The notes under the pieces are model-generated. The model worked only from the letters and a program-made list of their open reading frames with translations. It made no database searches and had not been told where the DNA came from. A stretch of 64,000 nt of DNA from Mycobacterium xenopi (GTDB lineage Bacteria > Actinomycetota > Actinomycetes > Mycobacteriales > Mycobacteriaceae), in NCBI RefSeq assembly GCF_009936235.1, contig NZ_AP022314.1:3286001-3350000 (forward strand), written 5' to 3'. Shown here piece after piece: positions 17,760 through 27,852 of the stretch. How positions within the stretch are numbered: the stretch's first letter is position 1; every line of letters begins with the position of its first letter. The position numbers and the translations under genes are program-made.

Positions 17760-18266
17760 GTGTCAAGCGCAGTACCAGTCGTCACCCGAAGGCGTGTACT
17801 GGCCGGCGGCACCGTGTTGGCTGTGCTCGGGGCGGTGGCGTCGGCGTGCGGCTCTGGGCAACCGCCCCAGCAGGTCGACGAGCTGGACGCACAGTCGAGG
17901 CAGGCGCGCCACGACAGCGAGCTCGCCACCGCAGCGGCCGCCGGCGCGCCGCCGCAGATGGCGGCCGCGTTGAAGCAGGTCGCCGCGGAGCGTGCCCGGC
18001 ATGCGGTGGCGTTGGACACCGAAATCGCCCGGGTCAGCGGGCGGACCCCGGCAAGCTCAAGCGCATCGCCCAGCCCCACGCCCACCCAGGCTGCGGCGCC
18101 GCCGCCGCTGACCGAGGTGCTCAACTCGCTGCGGGCCTCGGCGGATTCCGCGACTCGGCTGGCGACCGCCTCGTCGGGTTACCGGGCGGGGCTGTTGGCT
18201 TCCATCGCCGCCGCATGCACGGCGGCCTACACGGTCGCGCTGGCGCCGAAAGGGGCAACGGGGTGA
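17760..18266 (+). CDS. Tat-type lipoprotein, Rv2843-like
   Basis: A 168-residue protein. N-terminus VTRRRVLAGGTVLAVLGAV followed by ASAC gives a twin-arginine-like motif and a lipobox, predicting an exported lipoprotein. The rest is alanine-rich helix (QARHDSELATAAAAGAP, QVAAERARHAVALDTEIARVS), a Ser/Pro linker, and a helical C-terminus that includes a possible membrane segment. GTG 17760. It overlaps the next gene by 4 nt (GTGA), implying that the pair works together. Function unknown. Confidence 0.8.
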   Translation: MSSAVPVVTRRRVLAGGTVLAVLGAVASACGSGQPPQQVDELDAQSRQARHDSELATAAAAGAPPQMAAALKQVAAERARHAVALDTEIARVSGRTPASSSASPSPTPTQAAAPPPLTEVLNSLRASADSATRLATASSGYRAGLLASIAAACTAAYTVALAPKGATG

Positions 18267-18745
18267 CCTCGGCCGAGCCGACCCAGGCCACCGACGCGTC
18301 GAGCCGCTCGGGTGACCCCGAAGACGCCGCCCTGTGCGACGCGCTGGCCACCGAGCACGCAGTCGTCTACGGCTACGGCATCGTGTCGGCGCACACCACG
18401 CCCGATCTCAACGCGATGGTCGCGGCCGCGCTGCGCGAGCATCGCCGCCGCCGCGACGCGGTGATCGCGATGCTGGCAGCCCAGTCGGTCACCGGGCCCG
18501 TCGCCGCCGCCGGCTATCAGCTGCCCATCCCGGTGAACAACGCCACCGACGCGGCGCGCCTGGCGGTACGGATGGAAAACGATGCCGCGGCGGCGTGGCG
18601 GGTGGTGGTCGAGCAGGCCAAGACCGCCGATCACCGGTCGTTCTCCGTGACCGCGTTGACCCAGAGCGCGGTGTGGACCGCGCGGTGGAACCGGGTAGTG
18701 GGCGCCTGGCCGATCACCACCGCCTTCCCGGGCGGCAGCGGATAG
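18263..18745 (+). CDS. DUF4439 ferritin-like protein, Rv2844-like
   Basis: A 160-residue helical protein from GTG 18263. The DUF4439 core is seen in CDALATEHAVVYGYGIVSAH, LREHRRRRDAVIAML and AAWRVVVEQAKTADHRSF, with carboxylate/His pairs (ATEHA, REHRRRRD) spaced as in ferritin-like four-helix bundles. Metal binding is possible but unproven. Coupled to the upstream lipoprotein, which has a similar helical composition. Converges on proS with 7 nt between stops. Confidence 0.82.
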   Translation: MTSAEPTQATDASSRSGDPEDAALCDALATEHAVVYGYGIVSAHTTPDLNAMVAAALREHRRRRDAVIAMLAAQSVTGPVAAAGYQLPIPVNNATDAARLAVRMENDAAAAWRVVVEQAKTADHRSFSVTALTQSAVWTARWNRVVGAWPITTAFPGGSG

Positions 18746-18752
18746 ACGCGGG

Positions 18753-20500
18753 TCAGTTCGACACCGCGGCGGTGATGTCGGTGGCCAGCGAGACACCTGT
18801 CGCGAGTTCGCGGGTCCGGCCGTCGAAGCGGTTGCGCAACTCGACCACGCCCTCGGCCCAGCCCCGCCCTACCACGACGATCCAAGGCACGCCCAGCAAC
18901 TCGGCGTCTTTGAACTTGACCCCGGGCGATGCCTGACGGTCGTCGAGCAGCACCTCGATGCCCAGGCGGTCCAGATCGGCGGCCAGCGCGGTGGCTCCGG
19001 CACGAGCCTCGGGGTCCTTGTTGGCGATCACCAGATGCACGTCGAACGGTGCCACGGCCGGCGGCCAGCGCAGGCCCAGCTGGTCGTGATGCTGCTCGGC
19101 GATGACGGCCACCAGCCGGGAAATCCCGATACCGTAGGAGCCCATCGTCAGCCGCACCGGTTTGCCGTCCTCGCCGAGCACGTCGACGGCGAAGGCGTCG
19201 GTGTATTTGCGGCCGAGCTGGAAGATGTGGCCGATCTCGATGCCGCGGGCAGACACCAACGGACCCGCGCCGTCGGGGACGGGTCGCCGTCGCGCACCTC
19301 GGCGGCCTCGATGGTGCCGTCGGCGGTGAAGTCCCGTCCGGCGACCAGCCCGACGACATGCTTGCCGGGCTCATCGGCGCCCGTGATCCAACTGGTACCG
19401 TCCACGATCCGCGGGTCAACGAGATAACGAATGCCGTTCTTCTGCAATGCTTTTGGCCCGATATAGCCTTTCACCAGGAACGGGTATTCGGCGAAGTCGT
19501 CGTCGCCGAGCAGCTGGTATTCGGCCGGCTCGAGCGCGGCGGCCAGTCGCCGCTCGTCGACCTCGCGGTCACCCGGCAGCCCGATGCCCAACAGCTCCCA
19601 ATCACCGCCCGGCTGGCGCACTTTGACCATCACGTTTTTAAGCGTGTCGGCGGCGGTGACGCTGCGGCCGAGGCCGGCGTTGTTGGCCCAATCCACCAGC
19701 GTGGCAATGGTCGGGGTGTCACCGGTGTCGTAGACCACCGGCTCCGGCAATCCGTCGACGGGCAGCGCATCCGGGCGCGCGGTGACGACCGCTTCGACGT
19801 TGGCCGCGTACCCGGATTCCAGGCATCGCACGAACGTGTCCTCACCGATCGGGCTTTCGGCCAAAAACTCCTCGGAGGCGCTGCCGCCCATCGCCCCGGA
19901 CACCGCAGACACGATGACGTAGCGGATTTGCAGCCGGTCGAAAATCCGTTGGTAGGCCTCACGGTGCGCATGGTAGGAGGCCTTGAGCCCGGCGTCGTCG
20001 AGGTCGAAGGAGTAGGAGTCTTTCATCAAAAACTCGCGGACACGCAGAATGCCGGCCCGAGGCCGTGTTTCGTCGCGATACTTGTTCTGGATCTGGTAGA
20101 GCACCAGCGGAAAGTCCTTGTACGAGCTGTATTCGCCCTTGACCGTCAGCGTGAACAGTTCCTCGTGTGTCGGGCCGAGCAGATAGTCGTTCCCGCGACG
20201 ATCTTTGAGCCGAAACACGCTGTCGCCGTATTCGGTCCACCGGTTGGTCGCCTCGTATGGAGCCCGCGGCAGCAGCGCGGGAAACAGGATCTCCTGTCCG
20301 CCAATCGCATTCATCTCTTCGCGGACGACGCGCTCGATTTTGCGCAGCACCCGCAACCCGAGCGGCAGCCAGCTGTACAGGCCGGGCCCGACCGGCCGGA
20401 TGTAGCCGGCGCGAATGAGCAGCTTGTGGCTGGGCACTTCGGCGTCGGCGGGATCCTCGCGCAGCGTGCGCAAAAACAGCTCGGACATCCGGGTGATCAC
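18753..20500 (-). CDS. proS: Prolyl-tRNA synthetase, frame interrupted in this sequence
   Basis: Charges tRNA-Pro. Class II motifs: RPVGPGLYSWLPLGLRVL (motif 1 region), DETRPRAGILRVREFLMKDSY (motif 2) and GSYGIGISRLV (motif 3), with a YbaK-like editing insertion and an anticodon domain at the C-terminus. The frame breaks at the four-G run 19275-19278: the upstream frame reads EVRDGDPSP, and the downstream frame resumes DGAGPLVSARGIEIGHIFQ. One extra base gives 582 codons, the length of M. tuberculosis ProS. Essential enzyme, so a base-call loss is likely. Confidence 0.92.
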
Positions 20501-20526
20501 AGCAAGCGAGCCTAATGGCGACCGTC

Positions 20527-20580
20527 AGCAGACGCAGAATCGCACAGAACCACCCGACGGAATGCGATTCTCTGTCTGCT
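20527..20580. repeat. Intergenic long hairpin, repeat family copy 2
   Basis: Arms 20527-20544 (AGCAGACGCAGAATCGCA) and 20563-20580 pair at 16 of 18 positions around an 18-nt loop. Same outer sequence as the hairpins at 13-72 and 41206-41265. It lies between the efpA stop (20596) and the proS start (20500), so it may end the efpA transcript. Confidence 0.8.
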
Positions 20581-20595
20581 CGCCGATGAAGGGGC

Positions 20596-22176
20596 CTACA
20601 GCTCGCCGGCCTCCAGCGCGTCTTTGACCTCTTGCGCGTGCGCGACCTGCTGGGCTGAGTATCCGATCAGCAACGCCGCACCGCCGACGATAATGGCCAC
20701 CCCGGCGACCCACAGCAGGCCGTAGGTGTAGCCGTGGTCGAGCGCATGCAACTGGGCGGGGTTCATGTATTTCACCGGGCCGTTGGTGCCGCCCAGGTAC
20801 AGCGTCCGCGAGGTGATGACGGCCTGGATGATGGCCAGCACCACCGGGCCGCCCAGGTTTTGCAACATCAACACGATCGCCGACGTGGGTCCAATCCGGT
20901 CGAACCCGACGCCCGCGATCGCCGACAGCGCCAGCGGGACGATGATCATGCCGATCCCGATCCCGCCGACGACGATCGGCATTATCAGATTGGGGAAATA
21001 CGGCATGCTCCCGTTGAGGGTCGAGCCGTAGAGCATTGCACCCAGCACCAGCACACCGCCCGCGATCACCACCGCGCGCGGCGGGAACCACGACACCAGC
21101 TGCGACGACGCCCCTAAGCCAATGCCCATCGCGATGGCGAACGGGATGAAGCCGACACCCGCGCGCAATGCGCTGTAGCCCATGATGTCCTGCACGTACA
21201 GGCCAATCAGCACGGTGAGCGTGAACAGCACGCCCCCGGCCAAAAATATGGCCGCGAACGTGGCCAGCCGATTGCGGTCAAAGAACAGGTCGAAGGGCAC
21301 TATCGGGTTCTCGGCGGTGCGTTCGACGATGGCGAACGCCACGAAAGCCCCCGCCGCCACCACGCCCGAACCGATCGTCGTGACCGAGATCCACCCCTTC
21401 TCCGGGCCCATCGAAAACGCGAACACCGCTGCCGTACAGACCAACGTGGCCAGGAAGGCCCCGGTGGCGTCGAGCTTCATCCGCTCCCTGACCGTTTCGC
21501 GCAGCGTGGTGCGGGCCAGGTAGATCGTCAGCAGTCCGATCGGTACGTTCACCAAAAACGCCAGCCGCCACGACACCTCGGTCAGCGCGCCGCCCACGAC
21601 GAGGCCCATCACCGAGCCCACACCGGTCATCGCGCCGAACACCGCGGTGGCGGCATTACGCGCGGGTCCCTTCGGGAACGTGGTGGCAATCAGCGCAAGA
21701 GCCGTCGGTGAGGCGATGGCCGCGCCGATGCCCTGCAGCAGCCGGGCGATGACCAGCGTGGCCTCGTCCCAGGCGATACCGCACAGGGCCGAGGCGATCG
21801 TGAACAGCGCGATACCGACGATGAAAGTGCGCTTGCGGCCGATGGTGTCACCGAGGCGGCCGCCGAGCAGCATCAGCCCCCCGAAGGTCAGTACGTAGGC
21901 GGTGATCACCCAGCTTCGTCCGGCGTCGGACAGGCTCAGCTCGTTCTGAATCCTAGGAAGCGCGACGATCGCGATGGTGCCGTCCATGGTCGCCATCAGC
22001 TGCATGCCGCCGATCGCGACCACCGCGGCGACGAACCGCCACGATGGCAGCCACGTCGGGGAGTACCTGCTCATACGGTCCAAAGCAGCCTGTCCGGAGC
22101 GCGCCGATACTACCCGTCTGGGGCCTGTGCTGGTCGCGTGCCGGACCGCCCGCTCTGCATCGTTGAGAGCCGTCAT
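20596..22176 (-). CDS. efpA: MFS efflux pump EfpA
   Basis: A 526-residue transporter with about 14 membrane segments (QacA-type), homologue of Rv2846c. MFS signatures: MQLMATMDGTIAIVALPRIQ at TM1, GGRLGDTIGRKRTFI in loop 2-3 and the motif-C-like GSVMGLVVGGALTEVSWR. In M. tuberculosis it is essential or near-essential and linked to drug efflux. ATG 22176 is chosen over TTG 22185. Upstream is an inverted repeat at 22198-22214. Confidence 0.95.
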   Translation of the reverse strand: MTALNDAERAVRHATSTGPRRVVSARSGQAALDRMSRYSPTWLPSWRFVAAVVAIGGMQLMATMDGTIAIVALPRIQNELSLSDAGRSWVITAYVLTFGGLMLLGGRLGDTIGRKRTFIVGIALFTIASALCGIAWDEATLVIARLLQGIGAAIASPTALALIATTFPKGPARNAATAVFGAMTGVGSVMGLVVGGALTEVSWRLAFLVNVPIGLLTIYLARTTLRETVRERMKLDATGAFLATLVCTAAVFAFSMGPEKGWISVTTIGSGVVAAGAFVAFAIVERTAENPIVPFDLFFDRNRLATFAAIFLAGGVLFTLTVLIGLYVQDIMGYSALRAGVGFIPFAIAMGIGLGASSQLVSWFPPRAVVIAGGVLVLGAMLYGSTLNGSMPYFPNLIMPIVVGGIGIGMIIVPLALSAIAGVGFDRIGPTSAIVLMLQNLGGPVVLAIIQAVITSRTLYLGGTNGPVKYMNPAQLHALDHGYTYGLLWVAGVAIIVGGAALLIGYSAQQVAHAQEVKDALEAGEL

Positions 22177-22197
22177 AAGGCGCAACCCTACAGTAAC

Positions 22198-22214
22198 CTT
22201 AAGAATTGTTTAAG
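22198..22214. promoter_or_regulatory. Inverted repeat upstream of efpA
   Basis: CTTAA-GAATTGT-TTAAG, a perfect 5-bp inverted repeat in an AT-rich patch 22 nt before the efpA ATG, overlapping the last codon of cysG. It could be an operator or part of the efpA promoter. Short, so weak evidence. Confidence 0.3.
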
Positions 22215-23410
22215 CGCCGAAAGCCGCCACCGCGCCGATCACGATGATCGCGGGAGGCCGGATGCCCTCGGCGCGAATCTTCTCCGGCGCGTCGGCCAGG
22301 GTGGCCCGCAACGTGCGCTGCGCGGCGGTGGTGCCGTGCTGCACCACCAGCACCGGCGTATCCGCTGGTCGACCGCCATGGATCAGCACCTCGCTGAATT
22401 GCTCGATGCGCTCCACCGCCATCAGCAAAACGATCGTGCCCGACAGCGCGGCCAATGCGTCCCAATTCACTAACGATTCGGGATGCCCCGGCGCAATATG
22501 GCCGCTGACCACCACAAATTCGTGGCAGACCGCGCGGTGGGTGACCGGAACACCGGCCAGCGCCGGCACCGCTATGGCACTGGTCACACCGGGCACCACC
22601 GTCACCGGGATTCCGGCGTCGGTGCACGCCAGCAGTTCTTCGTAGCCGCGGGCGAAGACGAATGGGTCGCCGCCCTTGAGGCGGACGACAAACTGGCCGG
22701 CTTTGGCCCGCTCGATCATCACCGCGTTGATCGCGTCCTGGGCCATGGCCCGCCCGTACGGGATCTTGGCCGCGTCGATCACCTCGACGTGAGGCGGCAG
22801 TTCGGCCAGCAGTTCCGCCGGCGCCAGCCGATCTGCGACGACGACGTCGGCGTGGGCAAGCAGGCGCCGCCCCGCACGGTGATCAGTTCCGGGTCGCCGG
22901 GTCCGCCGCCGACCAGTGCGACACCGCCGGGCACGATGTCGTCGGTGGCTGCGGTGATGATGCCGCGTTGCAGGGCCTCGCGGATCGCCGAGCGGATCGC
23001 CGCCGAGCGGCGATGCTCGCCGCCGCCAGCACCCCCACCGACAGGCCGGCGTAGTCGAATGTCGCCGGAGTGACCGCGGTGCCCTCGACGGCAATGTCAG
23101 CGCGCACACAAAAGATTCGCCGTCGCTCGGCCTCGGCGACGACCGCCGCGTTCACGGCCGGGTCGTCGGTGGCCGCGATCGCGTACCACGCTCCATCGAG
23201 ATCGCCGTCGCGATACTCCCGCCGCGACAAGGTGATTCCGCTCATCGCCTCGACGGCGCGGGTGGCGCTGCGGGTGATGACGTGCACGTTGGCACCGCTG
23301 GCGATGAGCAGCGGTAGCCGGCGCTGGGCGACAGTGCCGCCACCGACGACGACGACCTTCTTGCCGGCCAGGCGCAACCCGACCAGGTACGCGTTCTCAG
23401 GTGTCGTCAC
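22210..23410 (-). CDS. cysG: Siroheme synthase-like CysG, frame interrupted twice
   Basis: Fusion of an NAD-dependent precorrin-2 dehydrogenase (GKKVVVVGGGTVAQRRLPLL) and a uroporphyrinogen-III methyltransferase (GRAMAQDAINAVMIE, RLKGGDPFVFARGYEE, VVPGVTSAIAVPALAGVPVTHR); homologue of Rv2847c. Two breaks: at 23017-23028 (frame reads VGVLAAASI, expected VLAGGEHRRSAAIR) and at the four-C run 22870-22873 (expected RGRRLLAHADVVV). One base added at each restores 400 codons. Feeds sirohaem and cobalamin synthesis. GTG start overlaps the cobB stop by 4 nt. Confidence 0.88.
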
Positions 23411-24786
23411 CCGGCGAGTTTAGAACCGTGCTGGGCGGCATGCGCGACGAAGCGGGCCACCGCGCCCGGTGTGGCCGCCGGGTGAGTGTGCAGGTATGAC
23501 GCGTGCACGCCGGCATGCACCGCGCCGTCTCGTACCGTATGAGCCTGGCCATCGCGATAGACCCACGCCGGCTGGACGGCATCGGTGAAAGTTACTGCGG
23601 TGCGGTGGAATTCGTGTCCGACGACCCGCTGGCCGGCGCCGAACAGCGTGGAATCGGCGACCGCGACCGCATCGCGGTAGCCCAAGCTCAGTTCGGCGGT
23701 GAACCGGGCCGAGCCGGCCAGCACGCCGCACATCGGGTGCCCGTCGAGGTCGGAGACCAGGTAGGTCAGCCCGCCACATTCGGCGTGCACCGGGGCACCG
23801 GCGGCGGCCAGCTCGTAAATCTGTTGTCGCGCCGTGGTATTGGCCGACAGCTCGGCGGGGAACTGTTCTGGGAAGCCACCGGGCAGGACCACCGCGCCGC
23901 TGCCGTCGGGCAGGGAGTCGACGCACGGGTCGAATTCGACGACCTCGGCCCCGGCCGCCCGCAGCAGTTCGGCGTGTTCGGCATAGGAGAAACTGAACGC
24001 CTTCCCCGCCGCCAGGGCCACGGTGACGGGCCTGCGCTCGACCTCACCGATCGCGGCCGCGGGATCCCAAGCCGGATCGGCGACCCGGCTTGCGGCGGCG
24101 GCCGCCACGGCCGCGACATCGACATGACGGGTGACCAGCGCCGTCATCGCTTCGACCGCAGACTGGGCTCGACGGCCATGCTCGACAGCGGTGATCAGGC
24201 CGAGATGCCTTGTGGGCAATTCGATTTCGTCGCTTCGCGGGATGGCGCCGAGAACCGGCACGCCGGCGTGCCGGCAGGCTTGCCGCAGCACCTGCTGGTG
24301 CCGGGCCGATCCGACCCGGTTGAGGATGACACCGCCGATGCGGGTAGCCGGATCGAAGCTGGAAAACCCGTGCAGCAGCGCGGCGATGCTGTGGCTTTGC
24401 CCACGCGCGTCGACCACCAGGATCACCGGGGCGCCCAGTAGCGCGGCGACGTGCGCGGTGGAACCCGGTGCCGGGGTGGCCGCATCGAGGCCGATACGGC
24501 CGTCGAAAAGACCCATGACGCCCTCCACCACGGCGATGTCGGCGCCGGCGGCGCCGTGGGCGTATAGCGGGCCGATCAGCTGCTCTGCCACCAGGACGGG
24601 GTCGAGGTTGCGTCCGGGCCGCCCGCAGGCCAGCGCGTGATAGCCGGGATCGATGAAGTCGGGGCCGACCTTAAAGGCCGCGACCCGGTGGCCGGCCCGC
24701 CGTAGTGCGCCGATCAAACCCGTTGCGATCGTGGTCTTTCCGCTGCCCGAGGTCGGCGCGGCGACGACGACGGCGGGCGCGCTCAT
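23407..24786 (-). CDS. cobB: Cobyrinic acid a,c-diamide synthase CobB
   Basis: A 459-residue ATP- and glutamine-dependent amidase of cobalamin synthesis, homologue of Rv2848c. N-terminal P-loop APTSGSGKTTIATGLIGAL with FKVGPDFIDPGYH; C-terminal class I glutaminase with VLPGGFPEQF and the Cys in HAECGGLTYL. ATG 24786 is preferred; the frame is open to 24918 without similarity. Lies between cobO and cysG on the same strand. Confidence 0.94.
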   Translation of the reverse strand: MSAPAVVVAAPTSGSGKTTIATGLIGALRRAGHRVAAFKVGPDFIDPGYHALACGRPGRNLDPVLVAEQLIGPLYAHGAAGADIAVVEGVMGLFDGRIGLDAATPAPGSTAHVAALLGAPVILVVDARGQSHSIAALLHGFSSFDPATRIGGVILNRVGSARHQQVLRQACRHAGVPVLGAIPRSDEIELPTRHLGLITAVEHGRRAQSAVEAMTALVTRHVDVAAVAAAAASRVADPAWDPAAAIGEVERRPVTVALAAGKAFSFSYAEHAELLRAAGAEVVEFDPCVDSLPDGSGAVVLPGGFPEQFPAELSANTTARQQIYELAAAGAPVHAECGGLTYLVSDLDGHPMCGVLAGSARFTAELSLGYRDAVAVADSTLFGAGQRVVGHEFHRTAVTFTDAVQPAWVYRDGQAHTVRDGAVHAGVHASYLHTHPAATPGAVARFVAHAAQHGSKLAG

Positions 24787-24880
24787 CGTCGTGTCCGCCA
24801 CCGCGAGCCCGCGCACAGTGACGGCGTCAACGGCGTGTCGGTGGACGGGCACGCTCGGTCGCGAGCAGCGCCAGAGCTGC

Positions 24881-25495
24881 TCACCACTCGATGCCCTTCT
24901 GCCCCTTACGACCGGCATCCATCGGGTGCTTGACCTTGATCATCTCGGTGACCAGGTCGGCGGCCTGGATCAGCTGCGGCGGCGCATCGCGGCCCGTGAT
25001 CACCACATGCTGGCGGCCGGGGCGGCCCAGCAGGGTGTCGACCACCTCGTCGACGTCGACCCAGCCCCAGTTGAGCGGGTAGGTGAACTCGTCGAGCACA
25101 TAGAAGTCGTGCCGTTGCGCGGCGAGGCGCCGCGCGATCTCGGCCCACCCGTCGGCGGCGGCCGCGGCGTGGTCGTCGACACCGCCGGGCTTCCGCGACC
25201 AGGACCAGCCGGCGCCCATCTTGTGCCATTGCACCGGCCCGCCCAGCCCGTGCTCGTCGTGCAACCGCCCGAGTTGGCGAAACGCCGCCTCCTCGCCGAC
25301 CTTCCACTTGGCGCTCTTCACGAACTGAAAGACCGCGATGTCCATTCCGGCGTTCCACGCCCGCAGCGCCATCCCGAACGCGGCGGTCGACTTGCCCTTG
25401 CCCGCGCCGGTGTGCACGGCCAGCACCGGCGTGTTGCGGCGGGCCCGGGTGGTCAGCCCGTCGTCGGGGACCTGCAGTGGACGGCCTTGTGGCAT
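24881..25495 (-). CDS. cobO: Cob(I)yrinic acid a,c-diamide adenosyltransferase CobO
   Basis: A 204-residue enzyme that attaches the adenosyl group to cobalt, homologue of Rv2849c. P-loop HTGAGKGKSTAAFGMALRAW, then FVKSAKWKVGEEAAF, VLDEFTYPLNWGWVD and GRDAPPQLIQAADLVTEM, all typical. Next gene downstream is cobB after 94 nt; upstream is the chelatase-like gene (19 nt between its stop and this start). Confidence 0.96.
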   Translation of the reverse strand: MPQGRPLQVPDDGLTTRARRNTPVLAVHTGAGKGKSTAAFGMALRAWNAGMDIAVFQFVKSAKWKVGEEAAFRQLGRLHDEHGLGGPVQWHKMGAGWSWSRKPGGVDDHAAAAADGWAEIARRLAAQRHDFYVLDEFTYPLNWGWVDVDEVVDTLLGRPGRQHVVITGRDAPPQLIQAADLVTEMIKVKHPMDAGRKGQKGIEW

Positions 25496-25514
25496 AACCG
25501 TTTACCCCACCGGC

Positions 25515-27328
25515 TTAGGCGACGCGACGCACGGCGCGGCTCAGATGATCGGCGCGCAACTGCTCCAGCCGAATCGTCGGTGCCCCCAGCCGCGCGGCCA
25601 GCTGCTCAGCTAACCCCAGACGCACGTACGACGTCTCACAGTCGACGACCACCGCGGCCGCGCCCTCGGCGACCAGCCGCGCTGCCGCTAGCCGGCTGCG
25701 GCCCAACGGGTCCGGGCCAGTGGTGGCCCGCCCGTCGGTGAGCACCACCACCAAGGGCCGGCGCGCGCGGTCGCGCACCTTCTCCCGCACCACCAGTTCG
25801 CGCGCGGCCAGCAAGCCTTCGGCCAGCGGCGTCTTGCCGCCGGTGTCGAAGCGGGCCAGTCGCCGGCTGGCGATGTGCGCCGACGACGTCGGCGGGAGCA
25901 GCAACTGCGCACCCCGTTCGCGGAAGGTGATCACCGCGACCTTGTCGCGCCGCTGGTAGGCGTCACGCAGCAGCGACAATGTGGCGCCGCCGACCGCGGC
26001 CATCCGGTCGCGGGCGGCCATCGACCCGGATGCGTCGACGACGAAGATCACCAGATTGCCTTCGCGGCCTTCGCGGACGGCACGGCGAATGTCGCTGGGC
26101 CGTAATCGAAGTCGCCCGGCGCTGTAAGCCTGCTCGGCGGCGGCCAGCATCGTGGCGAACAGGTGCAGGCCATGCCCGTCGTCGCTGTCAGTCGCGGCCA
26201 CCACGGCGCCGGTCGCGTTGCGGGCCCGGGAGCGACGGCCCGGCGCTCCGGCGCCCATCCCGGGCACGGTCAGCACCCGGGTGCGAAACGGCGCCGTGGG
26301 CGGCGCGCTTGGTTTCGGCGGTTGCGGCGTCGAGCGCATCGATTTCCCTTGCGGTGCAGCATCATCGGCGCTCTGCCCACCGCCGGGGGGATCCGGCTCG
26401 GGCTCGGGGTCGTGGTCGCCGGCCTGGGCCAGTGCGGCGTCGAGCTGGTCGCGGTCCAGGCCGGGGTCGTCGAACGGATCGCGGCGGCGCCGGTGCGGCA
26501 ACGCCAACTCGGCCGCCACCCGGATGTCGTCGTCGTCGACGGTGTCGCGACCGCGCCAGGCGGCATGCGCCGCCGCGGTGCGGCCACGACCAGATCGGCG
26601 CGCATGCCGTCGACCTCGAACGCCGCGCACAGCGCGGCGATCCGGCGTAACTCGTTGTCCCCCAACACCACAGCGGCGACCGACTCGCGGGCCGCGGCGA
26701 TCCGGCGGGCCAGCTCGGCGTCGGCGGGCGCGTAGCGCTCGGCGAACGCGTCGGGATCGGCTTCGTAGGCCATCCGCTGCCGGATCACCTGGGCGCGCAC
26801 CTCGACGTCACGCGACGCGCGCACGTCGACGGTGAGCCCGAACCGGTCCAGCAGCTGCGGGCGCAGTTCGCCCTCTTCGGGGTTCATGGTGCCGATCAGC
26901 ACGAACCGGGCCTCGTGCGAATGCGAGATGCCGTCGCGTTCGATGTGCACCCGGCCCATCGCCGCGGCGTCGAGCAGCAGATCGACCAAATGATCGTGCA
27001 GCAGGTTGACCTCGTCGACGTAGAGCACGCCGCCGTGGGCGCGGGCCAACAGCCCCGGCGAGAACGCGTGTTCCCCGTCGCGCAGCACCCGCTGCAAATC
27101 CAGCGAGCCGATCACCCGGTCCTCGGTGGCGCCGATCGGCAGCTCGACCAGCCGAGATTCGGCGCCGTGGGACAGCAGCGCGGCCAGACCGCGGACGGCC
27201 GTGGACTTGGCGGTGCCCTTCTCGCCGCGGATCAGCACCCCGCCGATCTCCGGGCGGACCGCACACAGGATCAGCGCGAGCCGCAGCTGGTCGTGCCCGA
27301 CGATCGCGCTGAACGGATACGGCTTCAC
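25515..27328 (-). CDS. Magnesium-chelatase-like ChlI-ChlD fusion, frame interrupted
   Basis: Homologue of Rv2850c. N-terminal AAA+ domain: RGEKGTAKSTAVRGLAALL (Walker A), GVLYVDEVNLL (Walker B). An acidic Pro-rich linker precedes a C-terminal von Willebrand A domain with the MIDAS motif FVVDASGSMAARDRM. Probably works in cobalt insertion or as an ATP-driven partner of a chelatase. The frame breaks at 26582-26585 (VVA then out of frame; expected VVARTAAAHAAWRGRD); one added base gives 604 codons. GTG 27328 overlaps the GNAT stop. Confidence 0.88.
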
Positions 27329-27852
27329 GGTTGCACCTTTACACCGGTGCGGGGCCCGCGCGCCGACGATGCGGGCCGGGTAACGGCCCGCGGAGGAGGC
27401 GGGCTGGCGGGCTTGAGCATCGGGACATGCGGAATGCCGTCCTCGACGAAGTCGTCACCGTCGCGCACAAACCCGTGCTGGGCGTACATCTCCGCCAGGT
27501 AGGCCTGGGCGTTGATCCGGCACGGGTAGTCGCCCACCTCGGCTAGCGCAGCACGCAGCAGCCGGGTGGTGTGGCCCTGGCCGCGGGCGCTGCGTTTGGT
27601 GCACAGCCGGCCGATGCGGAACGCCTTCTCGCCGCCGGGATACTCCTCCATCAGCCGCAGCGTGCAGATCACCTCGCCGTCGGGCTGTTGCAGCCAGAAA
27701 TGGCGGGTTTCGGCGAGCAGGTCGCGTCCGTCCAGCTCCGGATACGGGCAGGCTTGTTCGACGACGAACACCTCCACCCGCAGTTTGAGCAGTTCGTACA
27801 GGGTCGGCGCGTCGAGGTCTTTGGCCCACGCCCGGCGCAGCGCGACCGTCAT
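27325..27852 (-). CDS. GNAT-family N-acetyltransferase, ElaA-like
   Basis: A 175-residue protein homologous to Rv2851c. ElaA-type features: LYELLKLRVEVFVVEQACPYPELDGRD and the acetyl-CoA loop IGRLCTKRSARGQGHTTRLL, then QAYLAEMYAQHGFV. Substrate unknown. ATG 27852 overlaps the mqo stop (ATGA), and its stop overlaps the chelatase start (GTGA), so it is embedded in the operon. Confidence 0.9.
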   Translation of the reverse strand: MTVALRRAWAKDLDAPTLYELLKLRVEVFVVEQACPYPELDGRDLLAETRHFWLQQPDGEVICTLRLMEEYPGGEKAFRIGRLCTKRSARGQGHTTRLLRAALAEVGDYPCRINAQAYLAEMYAQHGFVRDGDDFVEDGIPHVPMLKPASPPPPRAVTRPASSARGPRTGVKVQP

